DNA of 64,000 bases from Favolaschia claudopus. Its lineage: Eukaryota > Basidiomycota > Agaricomycetes > Agaricales > Mycenaceae. Under the pieces are notes generated by a model that was given only the letters and a program-made list of their open reading frames with translations, made no database searches and was not told where the DNA came from. Position numbers and translations under genes: made by a program. How positions within the stretch are numbered: the stretch's first letter is position 1; each line of letters starts with the position of its first letter. The DNA is taken from the NCBI GenBank assembly GCA_037176885.1, contig JAWWNJ010000132.1, positions 496,001 to 560,000 on the forward strand. The letters run 5' to 3'. Below are positions 12,385 to 23,931 of the stretch, one piece after another.

Positions 12385-12800
12385 TCAGTCACCTTGTAGT
12401 TTCAAGAGGCTAAATGCGATAAAATCACCTCCATCCGCACCACCTCCGCTATTGCTATTACTCCGTTCCATCGACGCACTGGCACTAGCGACCACTACGC
12501 CTACCCTCGCCACCACTCCTACTTCACGCCGTTTCACCAAAGACCGTTGCTCCCCCTTCACTGTCCCCTCATTCTCAACCTCCCCATCCTCATCCTCCCC
12601 GCCATCCTCTCCCGAAGTATCCTCCTCATCCTCGCTTGCCTCCCCCTCTTCTTCCTCCTGATCCTCCTCGCCCTCTTCCTCTTCATCATCATCAACTGAC
12701 TCAATCTTCTTCAAACCGACCCCCGCACGTCCTGCTCGTCCTGCAGCGAGGACCTCGTCCGCCCCGCCGCGGTAGCGCGGGACGCCGTCGATGTCGTTCT
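12385..12800 (-). CDS. Acidic low-complexity frame, possible exon
   Basis: On the minus strand, a frame starting near NDIDGVPRYRGGADEV runs into a long Glu/Asp tract (for example DDDEEEEGEEDQEEEE) and then Ser/Gly-rich sequence. An acceptor-like site precedes NDIDG. The complementary strand is also open but reads as Ser/Pro homopolymers, so the acidic reading is more protein-like. No function can be assigned, and the tract may simply be a trinucleotide expansion. Confidence 0.25.
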
Positions 12801-13339
12801 GTGGAGTAGCATTGGTGAATGATGCGAATGCGGTACGGGGGAGGAGAAAAGTAGGCGAAAGGGGAAGTAGCGTAAGGGGAGCGGGCGAGAGGAGAAAAAG
12901 AGAGAGGAAAGAAAAGGAAAAGAAGGAAAATGGGGAATAAAAAAACACAGCACGGTCTTCAGGTATGCGGCCGCCGCTGACGCGGATGCAGGCACCAAGA
13001 GAGGACAAAGCCAGGTCATATACCCCCGCTTACTAGAAGAAGCGTGACATAGGACGACGTGTTCAGCGCCTCCTTCCCCTCCCAGGTGGACGCCACCAGT
13101 GCGAAGAAAGATAGAAAACGAATCAACGAACGGCAAGCCCGTGGTATAGTAAGTCTCTCTGAGCATCCAGAGGTTGGGGGCACAAAAATCTCATCCCCGC
13201 GTCGGTGTGAGATAGAGAATAAGAGGGAGCGAGGTAGGACAGCGGTGAAGCATGTCGTTATTGCGAGCGTTAGCGTGACGCGCAAAGAAACGAAGAATCG
13301 CGAAACCGGCACAAAAATATACTCAAGTAGATAAAAAGC

Positions 13340-14349
13340 TATGAACGCACCTCTATCTTTGGCGGACACCTAAAATTCTTGACGTCGAGGAAAATGGGCT
13401 GATAACGAGGGAGGCAAGCTCGATGAGGGAGGACCGTCAGGATGCTTGGGGGGCGAGAACGCTGCAAAGAACCATGAGAATAAGGACGCAGGGAGGTAGG
13501 GTAGACACATGCCTTGCAGCGCATACAACGAGAAACGGTGTCTATCCAAACCCGCCGACTCTCAGTCACAGCATCCTGCACCTCGTTCTTGAGGGTCTAG
13601 TACTTACGGAGGACATCCTGCCACTCAGCGCTACCCGCACTTAGATCCATCAACCCCACATCGACGACAAAGGTCCCGTGGCGAGCGGTCGGACTACTCT
13701 TGTATCCACCGATCGATGACGCAGGGCTCGGACGCTCTCCTGAATGGACTCGAAAACCGACGACGGAGAGGCACGAATCGCAGCAGGCAAGTAGCGGCGC
13801 CGATATCCATGGCCGCGACCACGAGCGCGCATCCGGGCTGCAGTCGATATCGGGTGGGTCGTGTTGGAGAGCATGGGGATGATGTGCGACACGTCGATAC
13901 TGGACATGGATCCCTGCGTCTCCGACATCGACGAGCCTTCAGCAGATAACGAACAGCGTACCCCGCCCCGAGCTTGAGGTCGTGATTGTCGATGAGCGAG
14001 AACGGGAGTTGGGGCTTGGAGCTTGGAGCAGGGCGAGTGAATACCGCTGTAAGAAGACTAGGGTACGATAAGCGTGCAGCTGACAAAGACATGGTATGGA
14101 CTCACAAGATGCAAAATCCTCGCTTTCTGCTACGAGAGCGCTCTCCTCAACGGACTGCCGCGCAAGCAACACTTGAATCTTAAAATTTACATGGTAACTT
14201 TGATCCTCAACTCGAGGTTCGGTTTCGTGTTTCAAGAAAACCCGTCCGACGCCGTGAGCAATTTCAAGACGACTGTTTCTCTTCTTCGCATCGCCATGTT
14301 CAGCGCTTTCCGGAATCAGTACTATTTTCTTTCCATAATATCCAATCAA
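13340..14349 (-). pseudogene. Coding-like blocks of an unrecognised gene
   Basis: Minus-strand blocks read plausibly as exons: KKIVLIPESAEHGDAKKRNS near 14,330-14,270, SSKPQLPFSLIDNHDLKLGA near 14,000, MSSIDVSHIIPMLSNTTHPI near 13,900, and GSAEWQDVLR followed by LKNEVQDAVTESRRVW near 13,640-13,540. Some junctions have GT...AG candidates, but others would need a frameshift. No domain is recognised. A decayed or badly fragmented gene is more likely than an intact one. Confidence 0.25.
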
Positions 14350-15807
14350 TCATTTTTTTCATTGGTGGCAGCTTCGGATCGGCGCACGACATAGCATTAA
14401 AACAGTCAGACGCCGGCCGGATTCATGATCCAAGACGAACGGGTTGCCTACAAACCATAATATCGATCGTCTTTGAAGTACTTAGCAGCCCCACCGCCCA
14501 TACCGTTTGCGTCTAGATCCACCCCGACCCCCGCCCCGTACCCAACAGTGACAGCAACCAGCAACCATAGCAATCGTCCGCGTACAGTCTTGACAGTGTC
14601 GGAGTTGTGAGAAGGAGCAGAGGGAAGGTGCTAGCGGTGTCGCCAGAAGAAGTGGGGACAACAGGCACGGTGCCGCACGCGACTCGGATCGACGACGGCG
14701 CTGGCGATGGCGATGACGACGCGGCTGGTGATGGCGATGGCGGCGACGACGACGACGACGCTGATTACGGCAGGAGCGGCGCTGAGGAAGCGACGTGCAT
14801 AAGAGCAGAGCAGTCGGTGTCTGTCAAATAGATGTAAGAGAGAATATGAATGATTTGTGAGGAACGACGCACCATACCACACCAATAGCCATGACACACA
14901 GCCCCCACCTTTCCCATCGTCATCCAAATCCACAGTCGCACCGCGAGCAAGCCAGCCTCCATCCACCCACGAGAACACCCCCCTCCGCATCCTCCGCCGC
15001 GATCCTCCATCTAGCCGTCGCCGCGCCCGTTGCGCACGACTCCACATAGGGTCGCAAGCAAACGACAATCTACCAAGTCGAAGAATCCTCCGACAGGCCG
15101 TAGCGAGGGGGAAAAGCCCCCGACCCCAAGCAAGCGAAACCTTGTTTGACATCGGAAATTGAGGCTATCGCCGAAGCCTCCGGTTTTGGGAAAAGGCATC
15201 CTAGACGCAAGCGCTGCACATCGCGGAGACGGCGTGTGCCAGAGGCGGCAGCGGCGGACCACAGAGGGTTAGCTGTTGGCATATCCCTTGAGGTTGTAGT
15301 CGTGGCGCTATCCCGCGCCTCGCGTCCAAATCCCGACGACGCCTCCATAAGCCGATCGCCCTTTGCGATCTCGATATCTGCTGTCGAAACGCAGACGCTG
15401 CTGATGCAGAGAATGCGAATGGAGGACCGCCGCGCGCGGTGAAGGAGGGTCAAGCGTTGGTGCAGACAGTATGAGATCCCGCGAGGTCCGTTTCCCAGCC
15501 TTTCCAGGGGAGCCCATAGCACCGATGCCCATTGCGGTGTCGACAACGCAGGTGGAAGAATCAGAGGCGACTGATGCAGCAAATGTGGGAGTACGACCGT
15601 TGAAGAAGCATCAATCGCCGGCGTAGCCGTAACCGTTGTGCCACAAGGCGTCAAGTAGGAAGAGGGTGCGTGGTCGTGCAGTTGCGACGGCCACGCACCC
15701 TCGAGGATATCTGAGCAGCATCAGGCGTCCACGCGTCCGGAGGACGGAAGAGAAGGCCCCATGGAGGTCTTCCGGGCTCCCGACAACGCAAGGTCGAATA
15801 TTTCTAC

Positions 15808-16320
15808 ATGAAGATGAAGACGCAGCCCCGTCCGTCCCCGCCATACGCCGCGCCAGTCTCTGGTGTAGCTCGTTGCTCCGGGGGAGCGCCCGCAGTACAA
15901 CAGGATACCGAAGGCAGCGAGCGGAAGGTCGCTCGAAAGAGCACTGAACAGACGGCGGACGGCGGCGGCAGCTCAAGCCCCAAAACGATACCGGATACGT
16001 TCAGATCAGGTTTGACGACGAGGACTGAACGTATCCGGTTTGACGACGAGTACCGGCTGCAGGTGATGAATTCTTGTAACCGGAAGGAAACCATGCTCCC
16101 CACCGTTCGGGGGCTGGAGGACAGCGAGACGGATATTCAGTCTGCAGCAGCGGCGGGTGCGGCATCGGACGACGACGGCGACAACCAGGAGCTCGATTCA
16201 AGTCTAGACGTCGACAATTGCACCAGTGAGAAACGGGAACCCCGGACCGGTACCCAACGCTCGCCTATACCCGTTCCCATCGTGGCCAGCAGAGAGAGCA
16301 TCGAGACATCAAGTCCATAG
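15808..16320 (+). CDS. Possible exon, unrecognised
   Basis: A 170-codon frame starting at an ATG, with a low-complexity N-terminus, a central EYRLQVMNSCNRKE segment and an acidic stretch (ASDDDGDNQELDSSLDVD). It contains the hairpin at 15,991-16,038. No family is recognised; low complexity makes chance openness plausible. Confidence 0.25.
   Translation: MKMKTQPRPSPPYAAPVSGVARCSGGAPAVQQDTEGSERKVARKSTEQTADGGGSSSPKTIPDTFRSGLTTRTERIRFDDEYRLQVMNSCNRKETMLPTVRGLEDSETDIQSAAAAGAASDDDGDNQELDSSLDVDNCTSEKREPRTGTQRSPIPVPIVASRESIETSSP
15991..16038. repeat. Perfect 14-bp inverted repeat with a duplicated flank
   Basis: CCGGATACGTTCAG at 15,991-16,004 pairs perfectly with CTGAACGTATCCGG at 16,025-16,038 across a 20-nt loop. 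The segment TTTGACGACGAG follows both arms (16,011 and 16,039), so the structure mixes an inversion with a direct duplication. Confidence 0.85.
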
Positions 16321-16578
16321 AGACAGCGGCGAGCGAGTCTGAGCGTAGAGGAGATGAAGCTAACGCAGCAGACAGCGGTCAGACGAGACGAAAAGGTCGA
16401 GCGCGAAGGAAGGGACATGCCTGAGTCCCACTCCGCATCGTAGACCGGACGTCTCGGCGCACTGAGACCCTTCGCTGCGTTCCGCACACACGGCGCGCGA
16501 CATCGCAACCCATCACTGTAGAAATCAGGATGGCAGCGCGGACGTGCAAACGACTATCCTCCCAACCTCGCCTCCAGT

Positions 16579-17150
16579 ATGACCGCCTCGCGCTCTCCTT
16601 CACACCCACACCGTCTCCTCCCCAGCCGTTCATCGTCACCGGCTCGCCCCTCCCTCATCGCATCCCAACGATCAAACACCCTCCCCACACCTCTCATCCG
16701 GAGTAGTAGCAGAGGAACAACGTACTCCCTCCGCAAGCGTTCGCTCCAGCGGCGGCTACCGCGCCGAAGGCGACCTTCGCGAGCGTACGTGCTTCACGCG
16801 CACCGACTGCGAGATGAAATAGACGCCTCGAGGCGTCGTGGAGTCGGCTGGTGGAGCTGCAAGATACCATCGCATCCTCCGCCATCAAAAGACGCTCCAG
16901 ATTCGGCGAAGGTAGGCTGGTGGGCGGAGGTGACGACGACGATGAAGTCGTTTCGATAGATCGGGGGCCGCGAACACGGAGTAGTAGGTGATAGCTGCAG
17001 CTGAAGGGACCGAGGGCGCGATTCGCTCCGGCGACCAACTCGTATAGCGTCGTGCGCGAGGACAGTAGCGGCGACCGCGGGGCGCATGACAGAAGGCCGG
17101 CGTCTAGCGAGACGATGAGGCCAAGACGATCCAGGGAGTGCTAGGGCTGG
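16579..17150 (+). pseudogene. Frame-broken remnant of an unrecognised fungal protein
   Basis: Plus-strand segments in different frames read like one basidiomycete protein: an N-terminal Ser/Pro block, then RRLEASWSRLVELQDTIASS, AIKRRSRFGEG and an acidic GGGDDDDEVVSIDRGPRTR. Stop codons fall between blocks (before NRRLEA and after RTRSSR), and no intron rescues all of them. I infer a pseudogene; the family is unnamed to me. Confidence 0.3.
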
Positions 17151-18199
17151 TGGATGTTCGTAATGGCTCTGATGATGCGCGTTAGAGAACGACCCGGGTG
17201 GGGGGAGCAAGACGCACCTTGGATAAGGACTCAGATCGCTTCGGAATCGCGTTTCAAGATGTAGTGACGGCGATTCTTCGATGCTGCGCGACAAGATAAA
17301 ATGTGTCAGTAATATTGTAGGCAAGAGAGCAGGGAGGAGATGTCACTAACCGATGTGAAATTGAGAAAAGCAGAGCCATTACGCGGGTCGTGTGGCACAA
17401 AGAAGTAATACCTGACGGAAAGAAAGATTAGCTGCTGGAGTTTTCACATCAGGAAGGATGGGCGGTGAAAGAGCTAGGGAAAGAAGTTCTTTAGGAGCGA
17501 CTCACGTTTCACTCGAACAACGTCCACCCAGAATCAACCCTCCATTCTTGACCGTACACCGGCAAATAGTAACCATCCGAGTCGCGCAATCTTGTATTCC
17601 TTCAGCGGCGGCAGGTTCGCGATGGCCTCCGACGAGAGAGTACCAAGGACATGGGTCTCACTTTTCCAGGCGCAGCGGCGCCCGGACCAAGCCTCGGTGA
17701 CTCGGTGGATGCGGGAGAAATCAAAGAATGTGCTGAAAAATAGCAAGTCCCTAGTCCTCGAGACAAGTCGTTCGAACGCAGATAGACCAAGGAGAATCAG
17801 CTTGAAAGTTGCGACGTCGTAGATCTTGGGTAGGCGAGGGCCGGACGCCCCGGGGTTTCGGTGCGCGAATCGCGTCAGAGTCGTGGAGACGGAAGCAGGA
17901 GGGCAAGCAGGAGACGCGGTGTGACACTTGTCACCGGATCAACCACGGAAACACAAACAAACACTCCTCCCCCTGTCATCATCACCACCGTATCGACACT
18001 TAAATGCCTTACCATGGGGTTTGAATTATAACATCAACGTGTCGCAGCCACTTCTATCTCATATCTCTCTGACAGCTTTTAGTGTCATTGAAGCCACCCA
18101 CGCACCTTGAAAACTTGAAGTCTTGAACGCTAAGTACTACATATCTATAGACTATAGTAATCTTGCCCTGATTCAGACCCAACTTTAATCCAACACTAA

Positions 18200-21100
18200 T
18201 TCTACCACCGCTTTCGACGCTCCGTCCTTCGTTGCCTCGAATTCCGAGTCCGGGACGTTATTTTGCTCCAGTCCTACTCAGTACATCTTCGTCTCGAACC
18301 CTATATATATGATTATATCGTATGGAACTCTATTCCCATCAACTGCGCTTGCGGCAAGCGATAACGAGCTACATCCCCGCGAACGGATATTCGACGGGCG
18401 TGGTCCATCCACGCGTCTCCTAACTCTGTCGCCCCGAAGTTCGCGCTGTTGTCTTGTTCGCTCTGCCTCCCCTTTAAGTACGCTCCCCACTATCAAGCTA
18501 TCCAGTTTCGACGGATTGTAATGTCGATGTCCACGCGGCGCGCTCTGCTCCTCCCCACTTGTCCGGAGAATCAAACACAGGTGCATTTTCTCCGTTCCCC
18601 ATACCCTCGTTCCGCTCTTGCCACATTGATCAGCGGTCTCCAAAGTGCAGACACCCACGGCGAATGCTGGGAGGAGGTGGGGACGATGTGGATCAGGAAG
18701 ATGCGGATTCGATATACCATGCACGAACGCGTCCAAGCATGCTGCTGCATCAATTGAGCACCTGATCAGTTTCAAGACGAGATCTCGGGAACGGTCCGTA
18801 CCAGCACTCACTTCTACTCACTCCTCCACAAATCCTTGGAACACAAACCTCAATTACAACTGTGAAAGCGCAAATCGGTTTAACACCTACCCAAATTGTA
18901 TTGTTTTTGCGTGTATATTGCATCACGCGGTCATCGCTTTAGACGGTATGTTCAAACGGAGCGATCTCACTGACAGTTGGATTTTTTATCGACCATGCAT
19001 GGCGCATGATCCGGAGAATTTTTTGAAAGATCCCACCGTAGCAGATGAAGGTCGTGGGCCGGTAATGCATGCTCGAGGTAGCTCATGCAATTCGTGAAGT
19101 AACTTGAATCGCTCCTGGGAGTCCTGTCCATTTAAAGTCCAGGTACGCGGAGAGAAAGGGTAAAGAGTCAAAGCTACGAGCTCATCAATATTGTGGGTGT
19201 TTACGACTCCCTTGGTTGTTCAAGTTCAACTTCGCTCAAGTGTCGGGCCTCGAATACGTACTGATACAGTGCCTCGGCTCAAGAAATTCTTACCACTCTG
19301 GGTTCATGTGTTTGACGAATATGCACAGTTGCAAACAACGAATTTCAGTTTTTGGAATTACATTCGGGCAGCGTTATGGATAAACGCACGCACCCATTTG
19401 ATAGTAGTCTATTCTAGACAGACGGTACAACACTACAGTCCTCGTTCCTGTGGGTGTTCTCGATAGCATTCAGATGACCACGCTACAAAAGTACGGCGAA
19501 ATCAGTGAAAGTTCCAGCCACCAATGTCCAATGATGAATAAAACTCGCCTTGTGCACCATCTCATCAACAGTATGCGTATTCCGCCGATCAGATTCTCGC
19601 ATTCCACGAAACCGATATATTGCGCGTGTGAAATTCACGTACAACCGAGTGTCGGTGCCGCCGGTTGAGAGGTACGGGGGTAACGATTGCGTCGAGGCAA
19701 GAGACGCACAAGGAGGTTTCTGAGAAAACTCTGGTATTGAAATCAATTCAAACAGCTCGACAGATATGGAGGAAAACATACTTCCAGGCATCGCCCTCGG
19801 CAGGCGTCGGGTTATCCCTAGCGGCGGCGGGGCGCAAGGGGTACTTAGTCGATGGGGACCTAAAGGTCCGGTTCGGAGTCGTCAGCGCGGGAGTTAGGTC
19901 AACGACCGGCTTACGGTACGTACCGGGGTGAAAATCAGCAGAAATTGGTACTATGGCCAACTTCAACGTCCTCGATCTCAACGACGGCAAAGGCGGCGGC
20001 GGCGGGGCACAAAGGGTGGTCAAAAGGGACCTAGAGATCCTGTTGAGTAATGTCAGCACGCCGGTTGCAGGCCAGGCACACCGTCACCTAAGACCCAAAA
20101 TACGAGAATTCTGTCAGGAAAAGAGCTGCTTACTTTGGGTGTCCAGAGATTCAGATAGGCTTCCGAGTCATTGACCAGCGCGCGCCCCGAAACTAGTGAT
20201 GGGGGCGGTTTCAAATATTTTTCAGAAAAATGTCGTGAGCCAGCGAACATTTGTCAGCGATTCAGGTCCACTCAAAAGGTTACGCAAGACTTTCTTGATT
20301 ATTTATACTGTGTTCACATCACGCACCGGGGTCAGCTGACAAGTTCTGAGTGCCCAAAAATGTACAGATTTCAAGTACGTCCAACCGTACTCAAAGGACA
20401 CCGAGGGTCGGAATGAGACCCAGACCGACCCAGCGTAAAAATAAAATGAGAAAAAGAGCCTAAGCGAAGGGTGCGTGGGTGACAAAAACACCGGTGATAG
20501 CGTGAGGGAGGACCAAGGGAGGACGATGCGCTGGAATGACAGCTGTCATCGGGGATCAGCTGTCAATGACAAGTGTGGACTTGTCTTTCACTCAGCCGGC
20601 GACAGCCGGCGACGTGCACTCGCAAGCTCGTCACAACTGAGCTTGCAATAAATATGTCAGACTACACTATCGGAAGTCGGGCTGGAGCGGCTGGTGTCAA
20701 GCTGATTTCTCTCTCCTCCCTCATTCAACGTCCCACAAGATTGCTTTTGGCTACATCAACGCTGAACTAAGTCTCTCAACCTGGAACCATGGTCTCTACC
20801 GCTCTCAAAATCTCATAAGCGGCCCATCGCCTGGAGGAGATGAAAGACATTCAAATCAAAATTACAAGTGAGATAAATTCACGGCAAAGATTGGATTTGG
20901 CACAAGAGGGCCCGGGCAAACACTCAACCTGCATTATTTCAACATTAGGGGCGTCACGGTAGCCCAACTTGGTGCGAATAAATCAAACAGGGATCGATGG
21001 AGTGCTAACTTGAACTGGAAGAAACCAGGGGTTAGACTTGCAGTGAACTGTTTAGGGAGTGTGCAACTTGAAGGCGGAGCCGACTCTATCAAGCGATGCG

Positions 21101-21399
21101 GTCCGAGTGAGAGAGACCACTTCTACCTTCGAATACTTGAGGTAGAGGGCTTGGCTACTTCTGGTATCTAGCTTTCGCTCAAATTCTGTCCAAGAATCGG
21201 TCCCACTTTAATTCAGGCAGACTCACATGTGTGAGTTGAACACTATTCACGTAAAACTTCATTCCCAAACCCCAAACTGAGCTTCGAATCAGTACAAGAT
21301 GATATAATTTGAGCGATCGCAAATATAGCTTTGGCCACCGAAATCTTCTTTGAATGGTAGCCATACCTGTACACACCCTGGAAAAAAAAAGTCTCGCGA
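18200..21399. other. Intergenic and repeat DNA, no confident gene
   Basis: Short frames only. A minus-strand frame at 19,791-19,483 has natural-looking composition (SSISVELFELISIPEFSQKP) but no start context or partner exons. Two degenerate repeats lie at 19,818-19,894 and 19,995-20,066. Confidence 0.4.
19818..20066. repeat. Degenerate GC-rich direct repeat pair
   Basis: GGCGGCGGGGCGCAAGGGGT...GGGACCTAAAGGTCC...GTCAGCGCG near 19,820-19,894 recurs imperfectly as GGCGGCGGGGCACAAAGGGT...GGGACCTAGAGATCC...GTCAGCACG near 19,995-20,066. Confidence 0.55.
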
Positions 21400-22891
21400 C
21401 TACGAACACTCGCTAAGAAACCCCAAGATGCTCCGTTCCACCCAATCGTCTGATAGATCGCGACGGATCGTCTTCGACACGAAATTCTTCCCGCCCTGTC
21501 GGTCGACCACATATATCAAGGACGTCCGCAGCCCATCGCACCCTATATATTTCAAATTGGGAGGAAGGCAGCCGAGATCGTCCAGTCGCTCTTGTGGAAG
21601 AGTGCCGGATCGGTTGAAGAGGCGCAACGCACGGAGAGACGGATGGAATTCAATACTTTCCAAGGCAGCATTCTATAATTGTATATCATTGAGATGGGAA
21701 CATATATGTTGAATAACACGGGAGAACATACGAGTAACACCACAGCAGGAATCCCCTCTTCTGAACCAGCAAGATTTAGGACCGGTAGCAGTGCCAGTTC
21801 TTCCAACGCAGGAAGCTTTTGGATCAGTTTATTCACGGAAGGAGGGACGGGCTCCTCTTCAGGTCGACGAAAGCAGTCGACCTCGAGACAGCGCAGTGAG
21901 TGGCATTCAACGATCGCTAGCTCGATGTCACTCTGGTAAAATTGATCTTCAAGGTCCCGCAAAAAGAGATGTGCGAGCGGAGGCTGGATGAAATGACTCT
22001 GTGATGGCAGCCTGAGACAATACTCATCCATGCAAAGGGCGCGAAAAGACGGCTGGTTGGGGTGGTCAAACTGCTGTTCGCTTTCAAGATAGAGGGTTTC
22101 AATATGAGGATGTCGGATGAGGAAATCCGAGGGACTGAAGAGGTTCCCGGAAGTGAATGAGAAACGTTTCAGCCGGGGATGTGTCGATTGCAGGGTGAGA
22201 CCAACAGGTCCGCTACATGAAGGGAGCTCGAGGGACAGCTGCTCGAGGTCATGGAGGGTTTGGAGAAGATTTACCAGTGGTGTGCAGTCCCACCCGTGGA
22301 AAGAGCCAACGTTTAGCTCGAAAACTCGGAGATGAATGAACTGCGTCTGCATTACGGACTCCTGAGAATGTGTCACTTACGTGCAAAGAAATCTAGATAT
22401 AGACATACCCAGTCGTAGCTTGTGACATAGAGCTTCAGAATCTCAACAGAAGGAAGTGCCGAGGCAATTGCTGTCCAGACGCGCTGAGGCAGGGCTATGC
22501 TGCACCCATAGAATGCCTTATTCCAGATCAGAGTGTGAAGATTGGGCTTCAATGAGAGGGCTGTGAATACTGTGACGAGATCGTCGTACAAAGTGTTGAA
22601 AATGTCTTCAGGAAGCACAGGTTCCCGGCGCGTGGTATCGTACACTAACACGAAAGCAAGTGATCTGCATAGCGACGCCCGTGAGAGATCAGATTTGAAT
22701 GCAGACGCAAGGAGTCCAATGCGGTCGATGTTAGTACAGATATGTCGAAAGAGGTAGGGGGCTGCTACTGTGTGGGTGAATCGGTCGACCATCGAAAGTG
22801 ACAATAGAGAGGAGCGGTCGGTGGAAGGATTGAAAGCTGCCAGGATCTCGTGGAGGAGTTCGGGAATTCGCAAGGGGTTTGTATGTTCCAT
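21400..22891 (-). CDS. F-box-like / leucine-rich protein, three exons, intact
   Basis: Exons 22891-22409, 22361-21732 and 21672-21400 give 461 aa with no stop and GT...AG introns of 47 and 59 nt. The N-terminus MEHTNPLRIPELLHEILAAF has the Leu/Ile-Pro-Glu-Leu...Ile pattern of a fungal F-box. The rest shows irregular LRR-like segments (FELNVGSFHGW, RLKRFSFTSGNLF, HIETLYLES, SLRCLEVDCF, LPALEELALLPVLNL). Such proteins usually act as substrate receptors of SCF ubiquitin ligases through Skp1, with the C-terminal repeats choosing the target; the target here is unknown. ATG 22891 was chosen over longer upstream frames because it starts directly before the F-box. It looks like an ordinary host gene of a family expanded in agaricomycetes. 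Confidence 0.7.
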
Positions 22892-23219
22892 GAATTCAAA
22901 GGCAGACGAGACATGCACTGAATGTGCGATGAAAGGAGTGAGAGCGCCTCTTGGATGGCAAAGACCACCACCACGGTTGTCTAGCGGCTGGCCTCTCCAC
23001 GGCCCAAGAGACCAGTACCCTTTGGGGGAAGCCAACAGGCGCCCTCTACCTGGGAACCAAGGAGGAAATTCGTCTCGCAGTCAGCGAGAGCGGCGGCTTT
23101 GGAGCTGCCCTTGAAGCCGACGCAGCCTGAGTCAGCAATGGAAGAGACTCCCAATAATGTCTGTGTCAACTTGTATTACACGTATAGCGTTGTTAGACTG
23201 TGAGTATGCCACTAGCGAA

Positions 23220-23814
23220 ACTTAACACCCTGCAGACTCCAATGAGCTTGCAATGAGCCCAGAGAATCTCGAAACGATGGGGTACGATGCCAACGACAAA
23301 ATCGTGGGAGTGGCGTGCTTCTTCTCACGGCGGGATATCGTGACGACTGAACCATTCAACATTGACGGGCCTACCCTTGTTTCTCAAGTTGTTCTAATCG
23401 CGATACGCCTACTCTCCGATCCTTAACCAACATGCTTGCAACGTGAGACTTGCTTCGAATTCTCTGATTTCTGGACTGATTCAGGTAAATATTAGGCTTC
23501 ACATGCGGCAATATATCCGTGACCATTGGTGTGTGGGCCCAGAAAACAATGCATTTCGGCTTCAGGAATGTGTCAACGGGGCTTCGACGCTAGAGTTCAC
23601 GGAACGAAGAGTGAGTGGCTATTTCAGGCTATATTTTTATGTTCTGTGCTTGATTCCTTGAGCAGCCTGATTCGGGCAGTACGACCATCGAATCTGAAGC
23701 TGTAAATGACAATGAAACTGCTCCGACCGCCAACTCAGACCCTCATACTGGTGCCCATCAGCGCAGGTCTTACTCGAACAGAATATCGGAAAATCGTCGC
23801 CTGCAAGGGTTTTA
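23220..23814 (+). CDS. Unrecognised protein, 3' exons of a multi-exon gene
   Basis: Three plus-strand blocks look like consecutive exons. The first (about 23,238-23,391) reads SNELAMSPENLETMGYDAND and KIVGVACFFSRRDIVTTEPF. The second (about 23,490-23,610) reads LHMRQYIRDHWCVGPENNAF and ends at a GTGAGT donor after TERR. The third (from about 23,667) reads PDSGSTTIESEAVNDNETAP and ends with ENRRLQGF before a stop at 23,814. Candidate 5' exons between 22,970 and 23,200 could not be joined in frame. No domain is recognised. It converges on the Tudor gene, with about 120 bp between the stops. Confidence 0.45.
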
Positions 23815-23931
23815 ACTAGTCTCAATCTGTCAACTTGCTCGGTCTGAGTCCCTGTTTCACTTTGTGAGTTATTCCCCCATCTTCTCTTCGGCGTCATCGC
23901 CACCCTCATTTTCCATTCCATTTGCCTCCCT

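Larger units (their letters stand above)
10800..18200. other. GC-rich, low-complexity region without a confident gene
   Basis: Long overlapping frames occur on both strands because of GC-rich trinucleotide runs such as (GAC)n, (GAT)n and TCC-rich tracts. Coding-like blocks at about 11,600-12,050, 12,385-12,800, 13,340-14,350, 15,808-16,320 and 16,579-17,150 cannot be joined into one open gene. I read the region as one or more decayed genes plus simple sequence. Confidence 0.45.

Noticed and set aside
15070..17324. Long minus-strand frames in the GC-rich region as genes
   Set aside because: Arg/Ser-rich composition typical of antisense GC-rich DNA; no domain, and several overlap better plus-strand candidates.
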